Assembly: GCA_026874595.1 (NCBI GenBank)
Contig: CM049317.1
Location: forward strand, 66,316,618 to 66,380,617
Reading direction: 5' to 3'
Origin: Sipunculus nudus
Lineage: Eukaryota > Annelida > Sipuncula > Golfingiida > Sipunculidae
Length of the DNA: 64,000 nt
Made by a program: the position numbers and the translations under genes. Within the stretch, counting starts at the first letter, position 1; each line of letters begins with the position of its first letter. The notes below the pieces were generated by a model, which did not search any database, was not told where the DNA came from, and was given only the letters and a program-made list of their open reading frames with translations. Shown here piece by piece: positions 1-11,789 of the stretch.

Positions 1-594
1 CATTCCATGGCCTTTTTTTATATGTAGCTGTCTAAATCTGCTGTTACCATGGTTATGCTTTTTTTTCGGGGAAAATTCATGATATTCCAAAATTGGATTC
101 TCATTTATCCAACGTTGTCACTTTAAAAGATAGAGAGGTCTTCAGGTACCATAGGATCATTTTTACTGGCCTTTATACCTAATTACGGGAAAACTCTACC
201 ATTTCTCGTCAAACAGGATATAACAAGATTTAACTTTTTTTGCTTTACAGGCCACAAATCTCAACCAATCGCTCTGAAAATTATACAGTTGATAGAAAAA
301 CGAAACTCCTGCAAGTCTTTTGTTCTTAGTGGAGATAGGCCAAAGCTCAAGGGAAAGGTCACCAAAAAACGTTATTTTACTTATTACTCATAACATTTAC
401 TCTCTACACAAACTATAGCTGATTTTATGAGTCTTTGCCATCCCTGTCTGTCTGTCCTATTTCAATATTTTGCAACCTCTCGACCTATGGTCGTCTAGTT
501 TTAAGAAATTAGGATTAACATAATTCAGTACCTTTACGTTTTTAGAATGTATACATTTAATCACTTGATATTGATGTACATGTATATTTCAAAG

Positions 595-801
595 GCTTCT
601 GACCAAATGAGACAACTCCATCAAAATCTGATGATGACAAAAATGGGCACCAAGTTGCGCCACATTCTTGGCTGTTCAGTTGAAGAGACCATCACAAAAC
701 TGTTCCCACATGCAGTCCTTCACCCGTTTGGTTCCTCTGTCAATGGTTGTGGAAAATATGACTGTGGCCTTGACATTCTCATACTGATGGATCCTCCTTA
801 A
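595..801 (+). pseudogene. MTPAP-type nucleotidyltransferase exon, copy A (broken)
   Basis: This matches the nucleotidyltransferase domain of mitochondrial poly(A) RNA polymerase: a helix ending in LRHILG, then HPFGSSVNGCGKYDCGLDI. The FGSS signature that holds the incoming nucleotide is present. In the family, the motif after the second glycine is C-D-L-D, whose aspartates bind metal; here it is C-G-L-D, so one is lost. The frame stops at TAA (799-801) just before a good donor (ACG|GTAAGG). The same stop exists in copy B, so the damage predates the duplication. A possible acceptor is TTTCAAAG|GCTTCT. No adjoining MTPAP exon was found within block A. Confidence 0.75.
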
Positions 802-803
802 AT

Positions 804-1480
804 GACGGTAAGGCTTTTGTGTTTAATAAAATCCATGATGTTGAGCTATCAAAGACATTGATTCATCAAGATGCTATTGATTACATTTAATGAATTATGA
901 GCAAGCCTGCATCCATTTGAGCTGATATCATAACTGCCAATTAAATCCAATAAACCTAATGTAAACAAAACACTCCTCCCAAGCTTTTTAGCTCAGCCGA
1001 CAGAAAGTCGACTGAGCTATGTATAGCGATCACTCTTCGTTCGTTGTCTGTCTGGCCATCCGGCCGTCCATTGGATGCTTCTGGGATATCAAAGACCGCG
1101 GACGTGTTTTAAATAGCCCTTGATTCTTGCAACAAATTTGAGAGTTATTAATCAAAAAGTCACTAGACTAGACCTATAAGTGTGAAAATTCACTGAGTGA
1201 CCTAAGTTACATAGATTGACCAGTTTTTCAGGCATTGGTGACTTAGTATTACGGTTCCTGTGCACTCTTTTAAAATTGTTCACTTCAAGTTCACCCTTTC
1301 ACTTCAAGTTTCATCCTTTACTTCTCTTTTGTTATTATTGACACATAAAGGATATAAGGTAAGGTCTTTCATTACATTAATAGTGTTGTGTGGTACTGAT
1401 AGTTTGACTAAATGGAAATGGTTCTAACAAGACAAAATATTGTTCTAAACAAAAGTCAAGATTGAGATAGACTTAAGCAA
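804..1480. other. Non-coding stretch after the broken MTPAP exon
   Basis: No gene seen. Bases about 985-1190, including the hairpin at 990-1018, are absent from block B and look like the end of a dispersed repeat. The remainder is colinear with B 34117-34560. Confidence 0.5.
990..1018 (-). repeat. Terminal hairpin of a dispersed repeat (block A)
   Basis: Imperfect palindrome: AGCTCAGCCGAC, loop, GTCGACTGAGCT, one mismatch in the stem. It is followed by cgatcactcttcg and a 'gtctgtctgg' tract. The same structure occurs in opposite orientation at 46827-46855, where it ends the ~342 bp array family. Confidence 0.65.
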
Positions 1481-1489
1481 ACCAAACTA

Positions 1490-2340
1490 GGCAATAAAAA
1501 ACTCCAAAGCAAAATAAAGATAGAAAAAGCTCTAGTTCACTTGTTAAATTCCTGAACAGTGAACCAGCTAGTCCATGCAGGGTCTGCAAGGAATAAGTCA
1601 ATAATAACGATGGTATCAAGTTTGACCGTTGCCATGGATGGCTACATGGAACAACACACGGGTCTTGCTGTCAGCTTCCAACCTCAGTGTATAACTTTCT
1701 TGTTTAGTGCCCCAGTACAGATATAAAATACTACTGTTCCATTTCTAAAAGTTCGTCCAGTATAAGTGACCCAGATGAGAGATTTGCATGTCACGATGCT
1801 CAACTTGAAGCATAAACAATTATAGTACACTCCTTGGAAAAGCAGAATGAAAAAAATCCTAGATAAACAGGTTCATATAAAACAGGATGAAAAAATCAAG
1901 GAGAAAATAAAGACACATGTGACAGAAGGATTGAACAGTCAAAAAGAAAAGGAAAAGAGACAGAAAAACCTAGTTATATTCAATGTTAAAAAAAGTGAGG
2001 ACAATGGCACTGATAGTGAGCAATAGCATGATAGAAAGGAAATATTAAACATACTTTAGTTTGCGCAACCAGAGTTGGACCTAACAAAAGTGATAAAAAA
2101 GGACTGTAAGCCAAACCAAGACCAATCAAAATTGTATTTGTTGAACCAGAAATAAAAATAACATTCATAAAATAGCCTGGACTCTGAAAGATCATACAAA
2201 ACACAATAAAATAGGAATAACTGCAGACAAAACCATGACTGAAAGAAATCAGGAGAAAGTAGTAAAACAGGAATTTTATCCCAGGAGGCAAGCCGGAGAG
2301 GATGTTGTTAATCTTCATGGGTAAAATGATGACTAAAAGT
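1490..2340 (+). mobile_element. LINE ORF1 remnant (PHD-like finger plus coiled coil), copy A
   Basis: Decayed first ORF of a non-LTR retrotransposon. 1576-1710 encodes a PHD-like finger (C-R-V-C-K-E ... C-H-G-W-L-H-G-T), but with an in-frame TAA and one cysteine changed to phenylalanine. About 1845-2010 encodes a Lys/Glu-rich coiled coil followed by R-Q-K-N-L-V-I-F-N-V, the usual start of the RNA-binding domain in such ORF1 proteins. The clade is probably CR1/L2-like, from the PHD plus coiled-coil layout. Confidence 0.7.
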
Positions 2341-2367
2341 CAGAAGGAAATCTTATAAAGAGAGGGT

Positions 2368-2600
2368 TCAAAGAAAAGTCTTAAAAATGACACACAGGGC
2401 GTCATGAAACCCAATCCAATGGTTGGGGGGTGGGGTGGGGGGGGGACGGGGGTGGGGATGGAGGGGAATTGAGAGATAGAGAGTCAAGAGGGGGATGAAG
2501 CTAAGGATTGACTTGAGTGCTCCATAAACAAAAAAGTAAATAGGATGCCTCAGGGTACACATTCAACTGATAAAAAAATTCTACAAATTGTCTTAAATGT
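2368..2600. other. G-rich spacer between LINE parts
   Basis: No gene. It contains a run of G-tracts (about 2424-2463) with the potential to form G-quadruplexes. This piece is absent from block B. Confidence 0.4.
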
Positions 2601-3190
2601 ATGACTACTAATATTGACAGTCTTGTTAATAAAATTTATGAACTTGAAATATTAGTAAAGGAACTAAATATTGACATGATAACTGTAACAGAGGTTCTAT
2701 CAAAATGCACAGGTCGACTTGTTGAAAGTTTATAATTCCATGATATTCAAGTCATGCTGTAGCAGAGGGGAGGGGAGTGACTATGTTTATTAGGGAGAAT
2801 ATAGAGTCCACTAGATTGGACACCATAGAAAAAAATTCAGCTCAACCATATTATGCAAAATAACCTTACCAAGCAAGGAATCATTTATAATTGGAGTAAC
2901 ATATAGATCACCTAACTGCACTAGGGATGACAACAATAGACTCAATGAAATGATGAATGTGGTTTACAATAAATATAAAAGGTGGAAGGTGATCCTAACA
3001 GGATTTTAATTACCCTGAAATTGACTGGCTCAGGAAACATGCTCCGGAAAAATGAGCATCCAGCTAAAGTTTTTCTAGAAAATCTCTTTCAATGTGTCAC
3101 GGAAGCCACACATCATAGAGCTTTACACAAACCAAATATTTTAGATCAAATTATAATAAAAAAGCTCCTGCTTTCACAAAAGTCCTTCAG
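2601..3190 (+). mobile_element. LINE ORF2 endonuclease domain remnant
   Basis: Frameshifted APE-type endonuclease domain of a CR1/L2-like LINE. NIDSLVNKIYELEILVKELN followed by D-M-I-T-V-T-E matches the domain's N-terminal strand and metal-binding E. V-T-Y-R-S-P-N follows, then DFNYPEIDWLR (about 3001-3035, the conserved GDFN motif with one frame slip), then the late motif FLENLFQCVTEATHHR ... NILD. The reverse transcriptase is missing. Block B has lost this whole portion (2370-3312). Confidence 0.85.
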
Positions 3191-3194
3191 TTCC

Positions 3195-4330
3195 TGCAGA
3201 CTGGTGGCACTACCAGTTTTTTTTCAATTTTTTATGCATTTTTTCCTATTTATGAACCCTTAAAAAAGTGGTCATCTGTCAAAAAGCCCAATGTAACCCA
3301 TTTCTAAGGAATCTTCACAAAATTCATGATTTTTTTTGCACTATTGCTTTTATTTTGCTCATTGTTCAGCATTCCTTGAATTCAGCTGTCAGTTATGGCC
3401 CATGGGCCACTAGTTTAAAAAGATCACAAAAATAGGCTCCCTATACCCCCAGCAATAAGGTGAGCAGTTTATCCAAGACCACTAGAATGTTAGCAACCAT
3501 ATATTGTTTGTAATCAAGCAAGCATAGTTAGTCGGCTTGGGATAGGATATTAGGCCAAACAATTCAGAAGTCTGGACATTGGTAAATTATCATTCATACT
3601 TCGCTTGTGTTTGAACAGGTTTAGTGGCGAGGCCAAAGCAAAGCATGCGGGCCTGGCCACACAAATTATCAGTTCATTCCCAGTTGTGTAATATGCGTAA
3701 AATCGCTGTTTTTTAGCTAATTCATTATTTTACTTTACTGTAAAGAAGAACATTACTCAGACACGATCATCTTGCTCTCACTTGTCAGAGATATGGAGTC
3801 GAAGTAGTGAAAACAGACGACGTTATGCTTTGAAGACAAGCTGGCAATCCTTGATCAGCTATGGGGTGGCTACACACCTGCCATCATCGAGACGTTAAGT
3901 AAAGAAGGTACATTGTTAAAAACAAAGTCTGGAAGTCAAATCTGCAACCTCGGCTAGGGCATTCGACAAGTTTATACCTACGTTAGATATGAAAATTACA
4001 AATTATAAGAAGGTTTGCTCTACGTTCGTTCAAAAATTTTATTCCCTTGTCTTTCACTCATTTTGTATGTACAGCTTTGGCGCCGCCTAGGAGCAGTTAA
4101 AGAAACTAAATGAGCTTCACCAATAGTGATGTCATTTGACCTTTCCCTCCAGCGAATTTGTTTTAAAAAGGGCATGCATGTATCCTAAAAACAGGTTAGA
4201 CTGATCTTTACCAATCTGCAATGAATGAAATGTGTTATATGTCAGTTATGTAGATCGAAAAGAAACATAGTGTTCTCTCAGTAAAGTGGAGTTAAATTTA
4301 TCATTAACTGTCGTTCAAACGTGCCGGTTG
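3195..4330. other. Non-coding stretch shared with block B
   Basis: No gene or known repeat recognised. 3313-4320 is colinear with B 35495-36510 with small indels only. Open frames here are short and not conserved between the copies. Confidence 0.45.
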
Positions 4331-4379
4331 TCCAGCCAAATTGTTCTATAATCACAGAAATGATCCCTGGAATGATCTC

Positions 4380-5160
4380 TCTCAAGTTTGTTCGAATGGT
4401 TCCAGTTCAGAGATTTTTGGCCGAGTTACAGGAGGTTCAACTTTGTCATCTGTCCAAAAAAGCATATTAAGATTTAAATCTCAGAAACGGCTGGAGCTAT
4501 CATCACCAAATTTTATGCTAATGTTGGTCACATAGGTCATATCTGAAATTAAGGTATTGGGGGCGCCACCTGCATCGGCTTTTTCTGTACGGGGATCATC
4601 AATACCTGTATCACACGGAGGGCTACAAAAAACTTCTCCGAAACCATATGGCCAAAATGTTTAATATCGTACAGAAACGATCCTAGGGTAGTGCTTTCTG
4701 ACATTTGTTCAAATGGTCTCTGTGCAGTGACTTTTGGCTAAGTTATGGGAAGTTAAATTTAGTCATATGCAATAACAGCCCATTTTAATTCAGTGGCTAC
4801 AAAGATCTTCTTCTCAAAAAACCACTGGGCCAATTTCTTAAATCTCACATATTAATTATCCTACGATGTTTATAATTCAAGTTTGTTCAAGTGGTTTTAG
4901 TTCAGTGCTTTTTGGCTGAGTTACGGGAAGCTGAACTTAGGCCGTTTGCTGTATCTTTCTATATGAGTTATAAACCTGCGAAACGTTTCTTCGACTGTTG
5001 CCACTGAAGCCGGTTTGTAAAATATTTTACAAGAATAATTCCTAGAATAATCCTTATAATAATTGTCATTTATGGTTCGACATGAATGATTTTTGGCTGA
5101 ATTATGGAGATTGAATTGAGTCATTTTACCATATTTGTGGGCTGTGTGATGCTGTAACAT
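4380..5160 (+). repeat. Diverged repeats with 'ttggctgagttacgggaag' core
   Basis: Four diverged units carry 'gttcaa.tggt....agtgctttttggctgagttacgggaag' at about 4389, 4708, 4886 and 5072. One unit also carries GGGCGCCACCTGC at 4561. This links the stretch to the GGTGGCGCCACC repeat families. It is absent from block B. Confidence 0.6.
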
Positions 5161-5635
5161 CTAGCCTGGCACCAGTTTATCAGCATTTATTAAATCATGC
5201 CACTAGACATTTAGATTTCAGGTTATCTTTGGTTAATAATGACAAGAAAGTTTTTTTTTAAAAGATTAAAAAAAAATTATACTTTAAGTTATTCATCATA
5301 CGAGGCAATGGGATATTCATGGATATTCAGCTCTCTGTGGCTTTATAAATACAACTGCACATGGAATATAAATTATTGGTATCCCTACTTATCTTAATCC
5401 AAGAATTTGCCATCAGTGAGATATATCTGTATTTTAATTTTGCATTCAGTATGCATCTGTAATAATTTTACATGTATTCCTGATTTCTTTTTTTTTTATA
5501 AAAAGTCAGCTGTAAAGCATTTTGTATTGGGAAATTAATTTCAAAGTTATTTCAAGTAGGGACCACTTTTGTGTACAGATGGCAGCACTTGGTTTACCAT
5601 TGGCAGATTGCCAGTGCCTAAATGTTGGCCATTAG
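5161..5635. other. AT-rich stretch, no gene seen
   Basis: AT-rich text with poly(A)/poly(T) runs; no conserved open frame. Confidence 0.35.
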
Positions 5636-5639
5636 CCAA

Positions 5640-5960
5640 GATGATTTCAGCTCTATAAATAGTTTTGGCACAGTGCCTGGATTAGAAGAAGTGCAGCCAG
5701 GTATAGGCCAAGAGTTCACTCAGTGCAGTAGCTGCATCCTATCTATAGCTTCGGCAGACTGCTCACTGCATCAGTTTTGGCACCAAAGTTCAGCCTGGAT
5801 CTATTTATAGCTTTGGCAGACTGCCAACTGTGTCAGATTATGCAAGAGTTCCCTCAGTGCAGTAGCTTGAGGCAGCAATTTGTCACAGTTCACTCGTAGG
5901 CAACTGCCATACTAACCTAAGCCTCGTCAGCCCAGTGCATCAAACTCTTGGGAAGTTTGA
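5640..5960 (+). repeat. Short interspersed direct repeats ('ttcactcagtgcagtagc')
   Basis: Phrases such as 'agttcactcagtgcagtagc' and 'tctatagcttcggcagactgc' recur three to four times with varying spacing. The same phrases, inverted, occur at 52650-52830 in block C, so this belongs to the same repeat family preceding the palindrome array. Confidence 0.6.
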
Positions 5961-5999
5961 TGTAGGGGCCTTAAATTTTGACCTGTCTAAGCGTTTTTG

Positions 6000-6295
6000 A
6001 TGGTATTCTCATTTACAAGACAGGTGGTGCCACCTACATTGACTTTTGCAGTGTATGCGCCTGCTTATTTCTACAGAGGAATTTGATACATCAGCCTAAA
6101 ATTGGACATGTTTATACATATCGGGTAGCTTTATAGTGTACAAGACTGGTGGCGTCACCTACAATAATTTTTGAAGAGTGAATGGCCCTGCTTATTTCAC
6201 AGGAGGGGTTTGACATATCAGTCTGACATTGGGCATATGTATATATCTCTTCGTTGGATACAAGACTGGTGGTGCCAGCTACAATCATTGTATCC
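6000..6295 (+). repeat. Palindrome-bearing repeat units, inverted homologue at 52250-52570
   Basis: Two diverged units of about 120-130 bp ('gacaggtggtgccacctacattgac', 'gactggtggcgtcacctacaat', 'gactggtggtgccagctacaat'). Inverted counterparts occur at 52260-52560, where they are spaced similarly. Confidence 0.65.
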
Positions 6296-6420
6296 GCCAA
6301 AACAGAGTTTTGTGGATACTATGATTTCAGTCAGACACCGCTGCCGCTGCGACCGCCACTGCCGCATAAGTTTCCCGAGAACTCCTCTGTACCCACTGGG
6401 CAGAATTTTTTAAAATTCGG
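6296..6420 (+). repeat. Header segment of the palindrome array family
   Basis: 'ccaaaacagagttttgtggatactatg' followed by 'ccgctgccgctgcgaccgccactgccg' and 'ttcccgagaactc' matches the header at 17900-18000, at 44090-44165 and, inverted, at 53680-53800. It is followed in every case by GGTGGCGCCACC units, so header plus array behaves as one repeat family. Confidence 0.7.
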
Positions 6421-9400
6421 AATTATGATCGGGACACATGTGAACTGGTGCGCCCTCATTTTTGGTTGACATCTGACCTTTCCTCTCTGCCCAGCGTCCA
6501 TTTGTGTGTCTGTTCCAATACATAAACCCACATATCTCGGGAACCGTTTGACTGATCAAGCTAAAAATTTTGTACAAATGTACCCCTTGGATAGCTTTAT
6601 AAAATACACTCAAAATGGTGGCGCCACATGCAACCATTTTTGCACAGCGTCCAACTGTTCATCTGCCCTGGGATAAAATCACTCATATCTCTGCATTGGT
6701 TGGACTTATCCACCTGAAATTTTGCATGTGTATACATCCTGGACAGCTTTCCTGATTTTCTGACAGGTGGCGCCTCCTACATTCACGTTTAAGCTGCAGA
6801 CATCCAAGCTCCTGTCTCGGGTACCGTTTGACCAGTTGGCCAAAATTTTGCATGTGTATAGATCTCCCATAGCTCTTTATCTTACGCAAAAAAGGTGGCG
6901 CCACCTGCAACCATTTTTGCACAGCATCCATTTGTTCATCTGCCTTGGGATAAAATTACTCATATCTGGGCAGTGGTTTGACTTATCCACCTGAAAGTTT
7001 GCAGGTTTATACATCCTTGACAGCTTTCTTGATTTTATGACAGGTGGCTCCACCTACATTCATATTTACTCTGCAGACATCCAAGCTCACATCTCAGACA
7101 CCATTTGACCGTCTGGGCAAAATTTTGCATGTTTATCGATCTCACATAGCTCTTTATCATACGCAAAACTGGTGGCGCCACCTGCAACCATTTTTTGCAC
7201 AGCGTCCGTCTGTTTGTTTGCCGTGGGATAAAATCACTTATATCTCGGCAGTGGTTTGACATATTTGCCTAAAATTTTGCAGGTTTATACATCTTGGATA
7301 GCTTTCTGGATTAGGTGGCCGGTGGCGCCACCTATATATATGTATAAGCTGCAGACATTCAGGCTTATATCTCAGGATTGGTTTGACATATCCCCCTGAA
7401 ATTTTGCATGTGTATATATCTCACATAGCATTTCATCATACGCAAAACTAGTGGTGCCACCTGCATCCATTTTGCACAGCGTCCATTTGTTCATCTGCCA
7501 TGGGACAAAATAACTTATATATCGGCAGTGGTTGGACATATCTGCCTAAAATTTTGCAGGTTTATACATCTTGGATAGCTTTCTTGATTTTATGACAGGT
7601 GGCACCACCTACATTCCCATTTATGCTGCAGACATCCAAGCTCATATCTCGGGAACCATTTGACAGATTGGGCAAAAATTTTGCATGTTTATAGATCTCA
7701 CATAGCTCTTTATCATACGCAAAACTGGTGGCGCAACCTGCAACCATTTTTGCACAGCGTCCGTCTGTTTGTTTGCCATGGGACAAAATCACTTATATAT
7801 CGGCAGTGGTTGGATATATCTGCCTAAAATTTTGCAGGTTTATACATCTTGGATAGTTTTCTTGATTTTATGACAGGTGGCACCATCTACATTAATATTT
7901 ACTCTGCAGACATCCAAGCTCACATCTCAGACACCATTTAACTGTTTGGGCAACAATTTGCATGTTTATCGATCTCACATAGCTCTTTATCATACGCAAA
8001 ACTGGTGGCGCCACCTGCAAACTTTTTTGCACAGCGTCCGTCTGTTTGTTTGCCTTGGGATAAAATCACTTATATCTCGGCAGTGGTTTGACATATCTGC
8101 CTAAAATTTTGCAGGTTTATACATCTTGGATAGCTTTCTGGATTATGTTGCCGGTGGCGCCTGCTACATTTATGTATAAGCTGCAGACATTCAGGCTTAT
8201 ATCTCAGGGTTGGTTTGACATATACCCCTGAAATTTTGCATGTGTATATATCTCACATAGCATTTCATCATACGCAAAAAACTAGTGGTGCCACCTGCAT
8301 CCATTTTGCATTGCTTCCATTTGTTCATCTGCCATGGGACAAAATCACTTATATATCGGCAGTGGTCGGACATATCTGCCTAAAATTTTGCAGGTTTATA
8401 CATCTTGGATAGCTTTCTTGATTTTATGACAGGTGGCACCACCTACATTCACATTAATGCTGCAGACATCCAAACTCATATCTGGGGAACCATTTGACAG
8501 ATTTGGCAAAAATTTTGCATGTTTATAGATCTCACATAGCTATTTATCATACGCAAAACTGGTTGCGCCACCTGCAACCATTTTTGCACAGCGTCCGTCT
8601 GTTTGTTTGCCGTGGGATAAAATCACTTATATCTCGGCAGTGGTTTGACATATCTGCCTAAAATTTTGCAGGTTTATACATCTTGGATAGCTTTCTAGAT
8701 TATGTTGCCGGTGGCGCCTGCTACATTTATGTATAAGCTGCAGACATTCAGGCTTATATCTCAGGATTGGTTTGACATATCCCCCTGAAATTTTGCATGT
8801 GTATATATATCACATAGCATTTCATCATACGCAAAACTGGTAGCGCCACCTGTAACCATTCTTGCACAGCGTCCGTCTGTTTGTTTGCCATGGGACAAAA
8901 TCACTTATATATCGGCAGTGGTTGGACATATCTGCCTAAAATTTTGCAGGTTTATACATCTTGGATAGCTTTCTTGATTTTATGACAGGTGGCACCACCT
9001 TCATTCACATTTATGCTGCAGACATCCAAGCTCATATCTCGAGAACCATATGACCAATTGGGCAGAAATTTTGCATGTTTTTAGATCTCACATAGCTCTT
9101 TATCATACGCAAAACTGGTGGCGCCACCTGTAACCATTCTTGCACAGCGTCCGTCTGTTTGTTTGCCGTGGGATAAAATCACTTATATATCGGCACTGGT
9201 TGGACATATCTGCTAAAATTTTGCAGGTTTATACATCTTGGATAGCTTTCTTGATTTTATGACAGGTGGCACCACCTACATTGACATTTATGATGCAGAC
9301 ATCCAAGCTCGTTTCTCGAGAACCATATGACCAACTGGGCAGAAATTTTGCATGTTTTTAGATCTGACATAGCTCCTTATCATACGCAAAACTGGTGGCG

Positions 9401-9880
9401 CCACCTGTAACTATTTTTGCACAGCGTCCGTCTGTTTGTTTGGCATGGGATAAAATCACTTATATCTCGGCAGTGGTTTGACATATCTGCCTAAAATTTT
9501 ACAGGTTTATACATCTTGGATAGCTTTCTGGATTTTGTGGCAGGTGGCGCCACCTACATTTATGTATACGCTGCAGACATTCAGGCTTATATCTCAGGAC
9601 TGGTTTGACATATCCCCCTGAAAGTTTGCATGTGTGTAGATCTCACATAGCATTTCATCATACGCAAAACTGGTGGCACCAACTGCAACCATTTTTGCAC
9701 AGCGTCCATTTGTTCATCTGCCATGGGACAAAATCACTTATATATCGGCAGTGGTTGGACATATCTGCCTAAAATTTTGCAGGTTTATACATCTTGGATA
9801 GCTTTCTTGATTTTATGACAGGTGGCATCACCTACATTCACATTAATGCTGCAGACATCCAGGCTATTATACGACACACT
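6420..9880 (+). repeat. Tandem array, ~278 bp units with two GGTGGCGCCACC palindromes each
   Basis: About a dozen units, the 'cacagcgtcc' mark recurring near 6643, 6911, 7198, 7476, 7755, 8031, 8588, 8866, 9144, 9419 and 9700. Each unit has two half-units: one with '..ccacctgcaaccatttttgcacagcgtcc' and one with 'caggtggcaccacctacattcacatttatgctgcag'. Palindrome starts at 7043, 7171, 7321, 7450, 7598 and 7727 give spacings of 128, 150, 129, 148 and 129. Two subtypes of the 'cgtcc' half-unit ('gtctgtttgtttgcc' and 'atttgttcatctgcc') are interleaved. Short ORFs across it repeat with the unit and are not genes. Block B lacks the array entirely. Confidence 0.92.
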
Positions 9881-10184
9881 TAACTCTATTTCCCCTTGCC
9901 ACTCAATCCATGCCTCACTTCACCCGTCCCACTCTGATTTTGGCGGATACACGTAGTCGCTTGTTGACTACTCGTATTCTAGTTTCTGTGTTGTGTGTAC
10001 CCATGCCAGAATTTCAGCAGTGATGTTTGTTTAATTGTTTCTTGTTCTAAGTGTTTAGTACTTGCATTTTTCAAATACATGTTACACAAGTTCTTGAAAG
10101 TAATGGACCAGCATTGAGGACTATACCTGGTTTAATCTTATTGCGCGGGTTAGCACTAGGCCTATAGGCCTTGTTAAAATATCC
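9881..10184. other. Downstream flank of HNMT copy A
   Basis: No gene seen. It is present only in A up to about 10170; homology with B begins at the HNMT stop codon region. Confidence 0.35.
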
Positions 10185-10384
10185 CTACTCGAATGGTTTC
10201 TTAATGGAAAAAGCATCACTTGTTGAATTAACAAACAGTCTGCCATCTTTCTTGAAGGAAATTTTTGTAAGTTCATCGCAAAACTTAGTCACCAGCTCTG
10301 GAGGTGCTGTGTTTCTGAAATTTATCACTCCTGTCAAAAAGTCCAGCAGCATCTGTCCCTCTTCTGTATCAGTGAACACCTCAG
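10185..10384 (-). CDS. HNMT-like gene, copy A, last exon and stop
   Basis: Terminal exon, acceptor TTTTACAG|CTGAGG, stop TAG at 10185-10187. It encodes EVFTDTEEGQMLLDFLTG and the C-terminal strand ending KKPFE, matching the human LLWDFLTETCNFNATAPP region; the NFRNTAPPEL segment is close to identical. In human HNMT N283 contacts histamine; the aligned residue here is S274 after N273. No AATAAA was recognised immediately downstream on this strand. Copy A is the only complete copy in the window. Confidence 0.92.
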
Positions 10385-11789
10385 CTGTAAAAGATAATGT
10401 AAATATTCCATGATCAGGTAATGGTCGGTAAGATAAGGCCAAAAAACACAGATTGGTTTCTCAAGCTCTTGAGTGCCTCAGTTTTGACCTTTATGCATTT
10501 TGATTTTTGCTATAAATTTTCAAATTTTAGGCGCCTATCCTGTCAAACAGAATTTTTTTTTCAAGGAAAAAAAAATGGTAAAATTTTGAAAACATTTAAA
10601 GTGCCCTTCCCTGTTTAAGGCCAAGCAAAAACATTTTACTGTTCTATGGGTTTGTTGGCACCATTTGTTTGTTCCCTGACTCATAAGAACAATGATTTAT
10701 TTGTTGGTGGCCTTGGCGATACACTTCTGTTTACTGTCTTGTCTTCCAGTGATCATATGAAATTTTTATGTAAAAGTCCAAAACTCTGTAAAATTGTTGA
10801 GAGCCACATATTTACTTTGGACAGCTTCTTATCCACTGGGTATACATTCGTGATCTTCACCGAATATAATAATTCCCCTTTTGCAAATATGGTAAATTTT
10901 AAATCCTTGCGAACAAAAAGGCAACTACAGTATAAATGTATGATCAGGGTTATAGCCATGGCGGTCGGGCCGGTTAGGGGTAGCCTGGACGGGCTTCTGC
11001 CAGCCGGCATAAAGCTGATATTTGCAGCCCACCAACCGGCACAAAAGATCTTAAAGATCGTCAAAAAACAGCTACCAGCAATGAAACTTTGGTTTTTATT
11101 ACCCCAAACGCCATTCAATTTGAACCTGATAAGAATGTTTACAAGGATGAATCAATCAATAGACAAAAAAAATCATTAAAATATAGTTATAACCCATAAA
11201 TAACGCAAAGATAAAGCTAACATATTTCTAACCGAGTGTGTGCACTTAGCGTTAATACCTGACAGTATCATAATTTGTGCGAGATGCAATGGTTAATACA
11301 CCAGAATCACCTATGTGATTAGCCAATTGCTGAGTCAAGGTCACAGTGCACATCCATAAAGTTCCAGTTTAACGTGTCTGTCTTAAAATTGGAGATTCCC
11401 CGGAGAGCCGGAGAATCCAATGAGAATTTCCCTAGGGTTTTTGAAGGATAGTTTATACAATTGTAGTTAAAAAGAAACATTAATAGTTCCTGAAAACCTG
11501 TACTATATTACTCTAAGTATGTTTTCAACTGTTCAAAGAATATTGTAAATAATAATTATTGCAGTATTAAGTATTTTAAGAGCTTAATATAAGACTCCTC
11601 ACTCGTGTGTATAGCATAGTGTTATAGTTGATTCCACCAACCCTGTCCACCTATTTTGAAAGCTGCCCAATGCCATTAAAAACATGTAAAACCAAGGAGC
11701 TTCAGAGGGCGTTGGGTTTTGCCCCTGGACCCTACCAAGGTGAGTGCTTTACATTTTACTATTAAAAACAGAAAAGATATGATACAAAC
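10385..11789 (-). other. HNMT copy A intron 3
   Basis: Intron between exons 3 and 4, 1.4 kb, colinear with B 37208-38581. The open frame at 10646-11179 (+) is not preserved as a single frame in B and is not taken as a gene. Confidence 0.7.

Noticed and set aside
7035-8412. Several 65-80 codon frames with similar peptides (MAPPTF... type)
   Set aside because: They recur with the ~278 bp tandem unit, exist on both strands, and are broken in neighbouring units.
6420-9880. Regular repeats considered as a CRISPR array
   Set aside because: Units are ~278 bp with continuous homology, no short repeat/unique spacer pattern, and the genome is eukaryotic.
10646-11179. 177-codon open frame on the plus strand
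   Set aside because: It lies in HNMT intron 3 on the opposite strand; the B counterpart is broken, and the composition is not protein-like.
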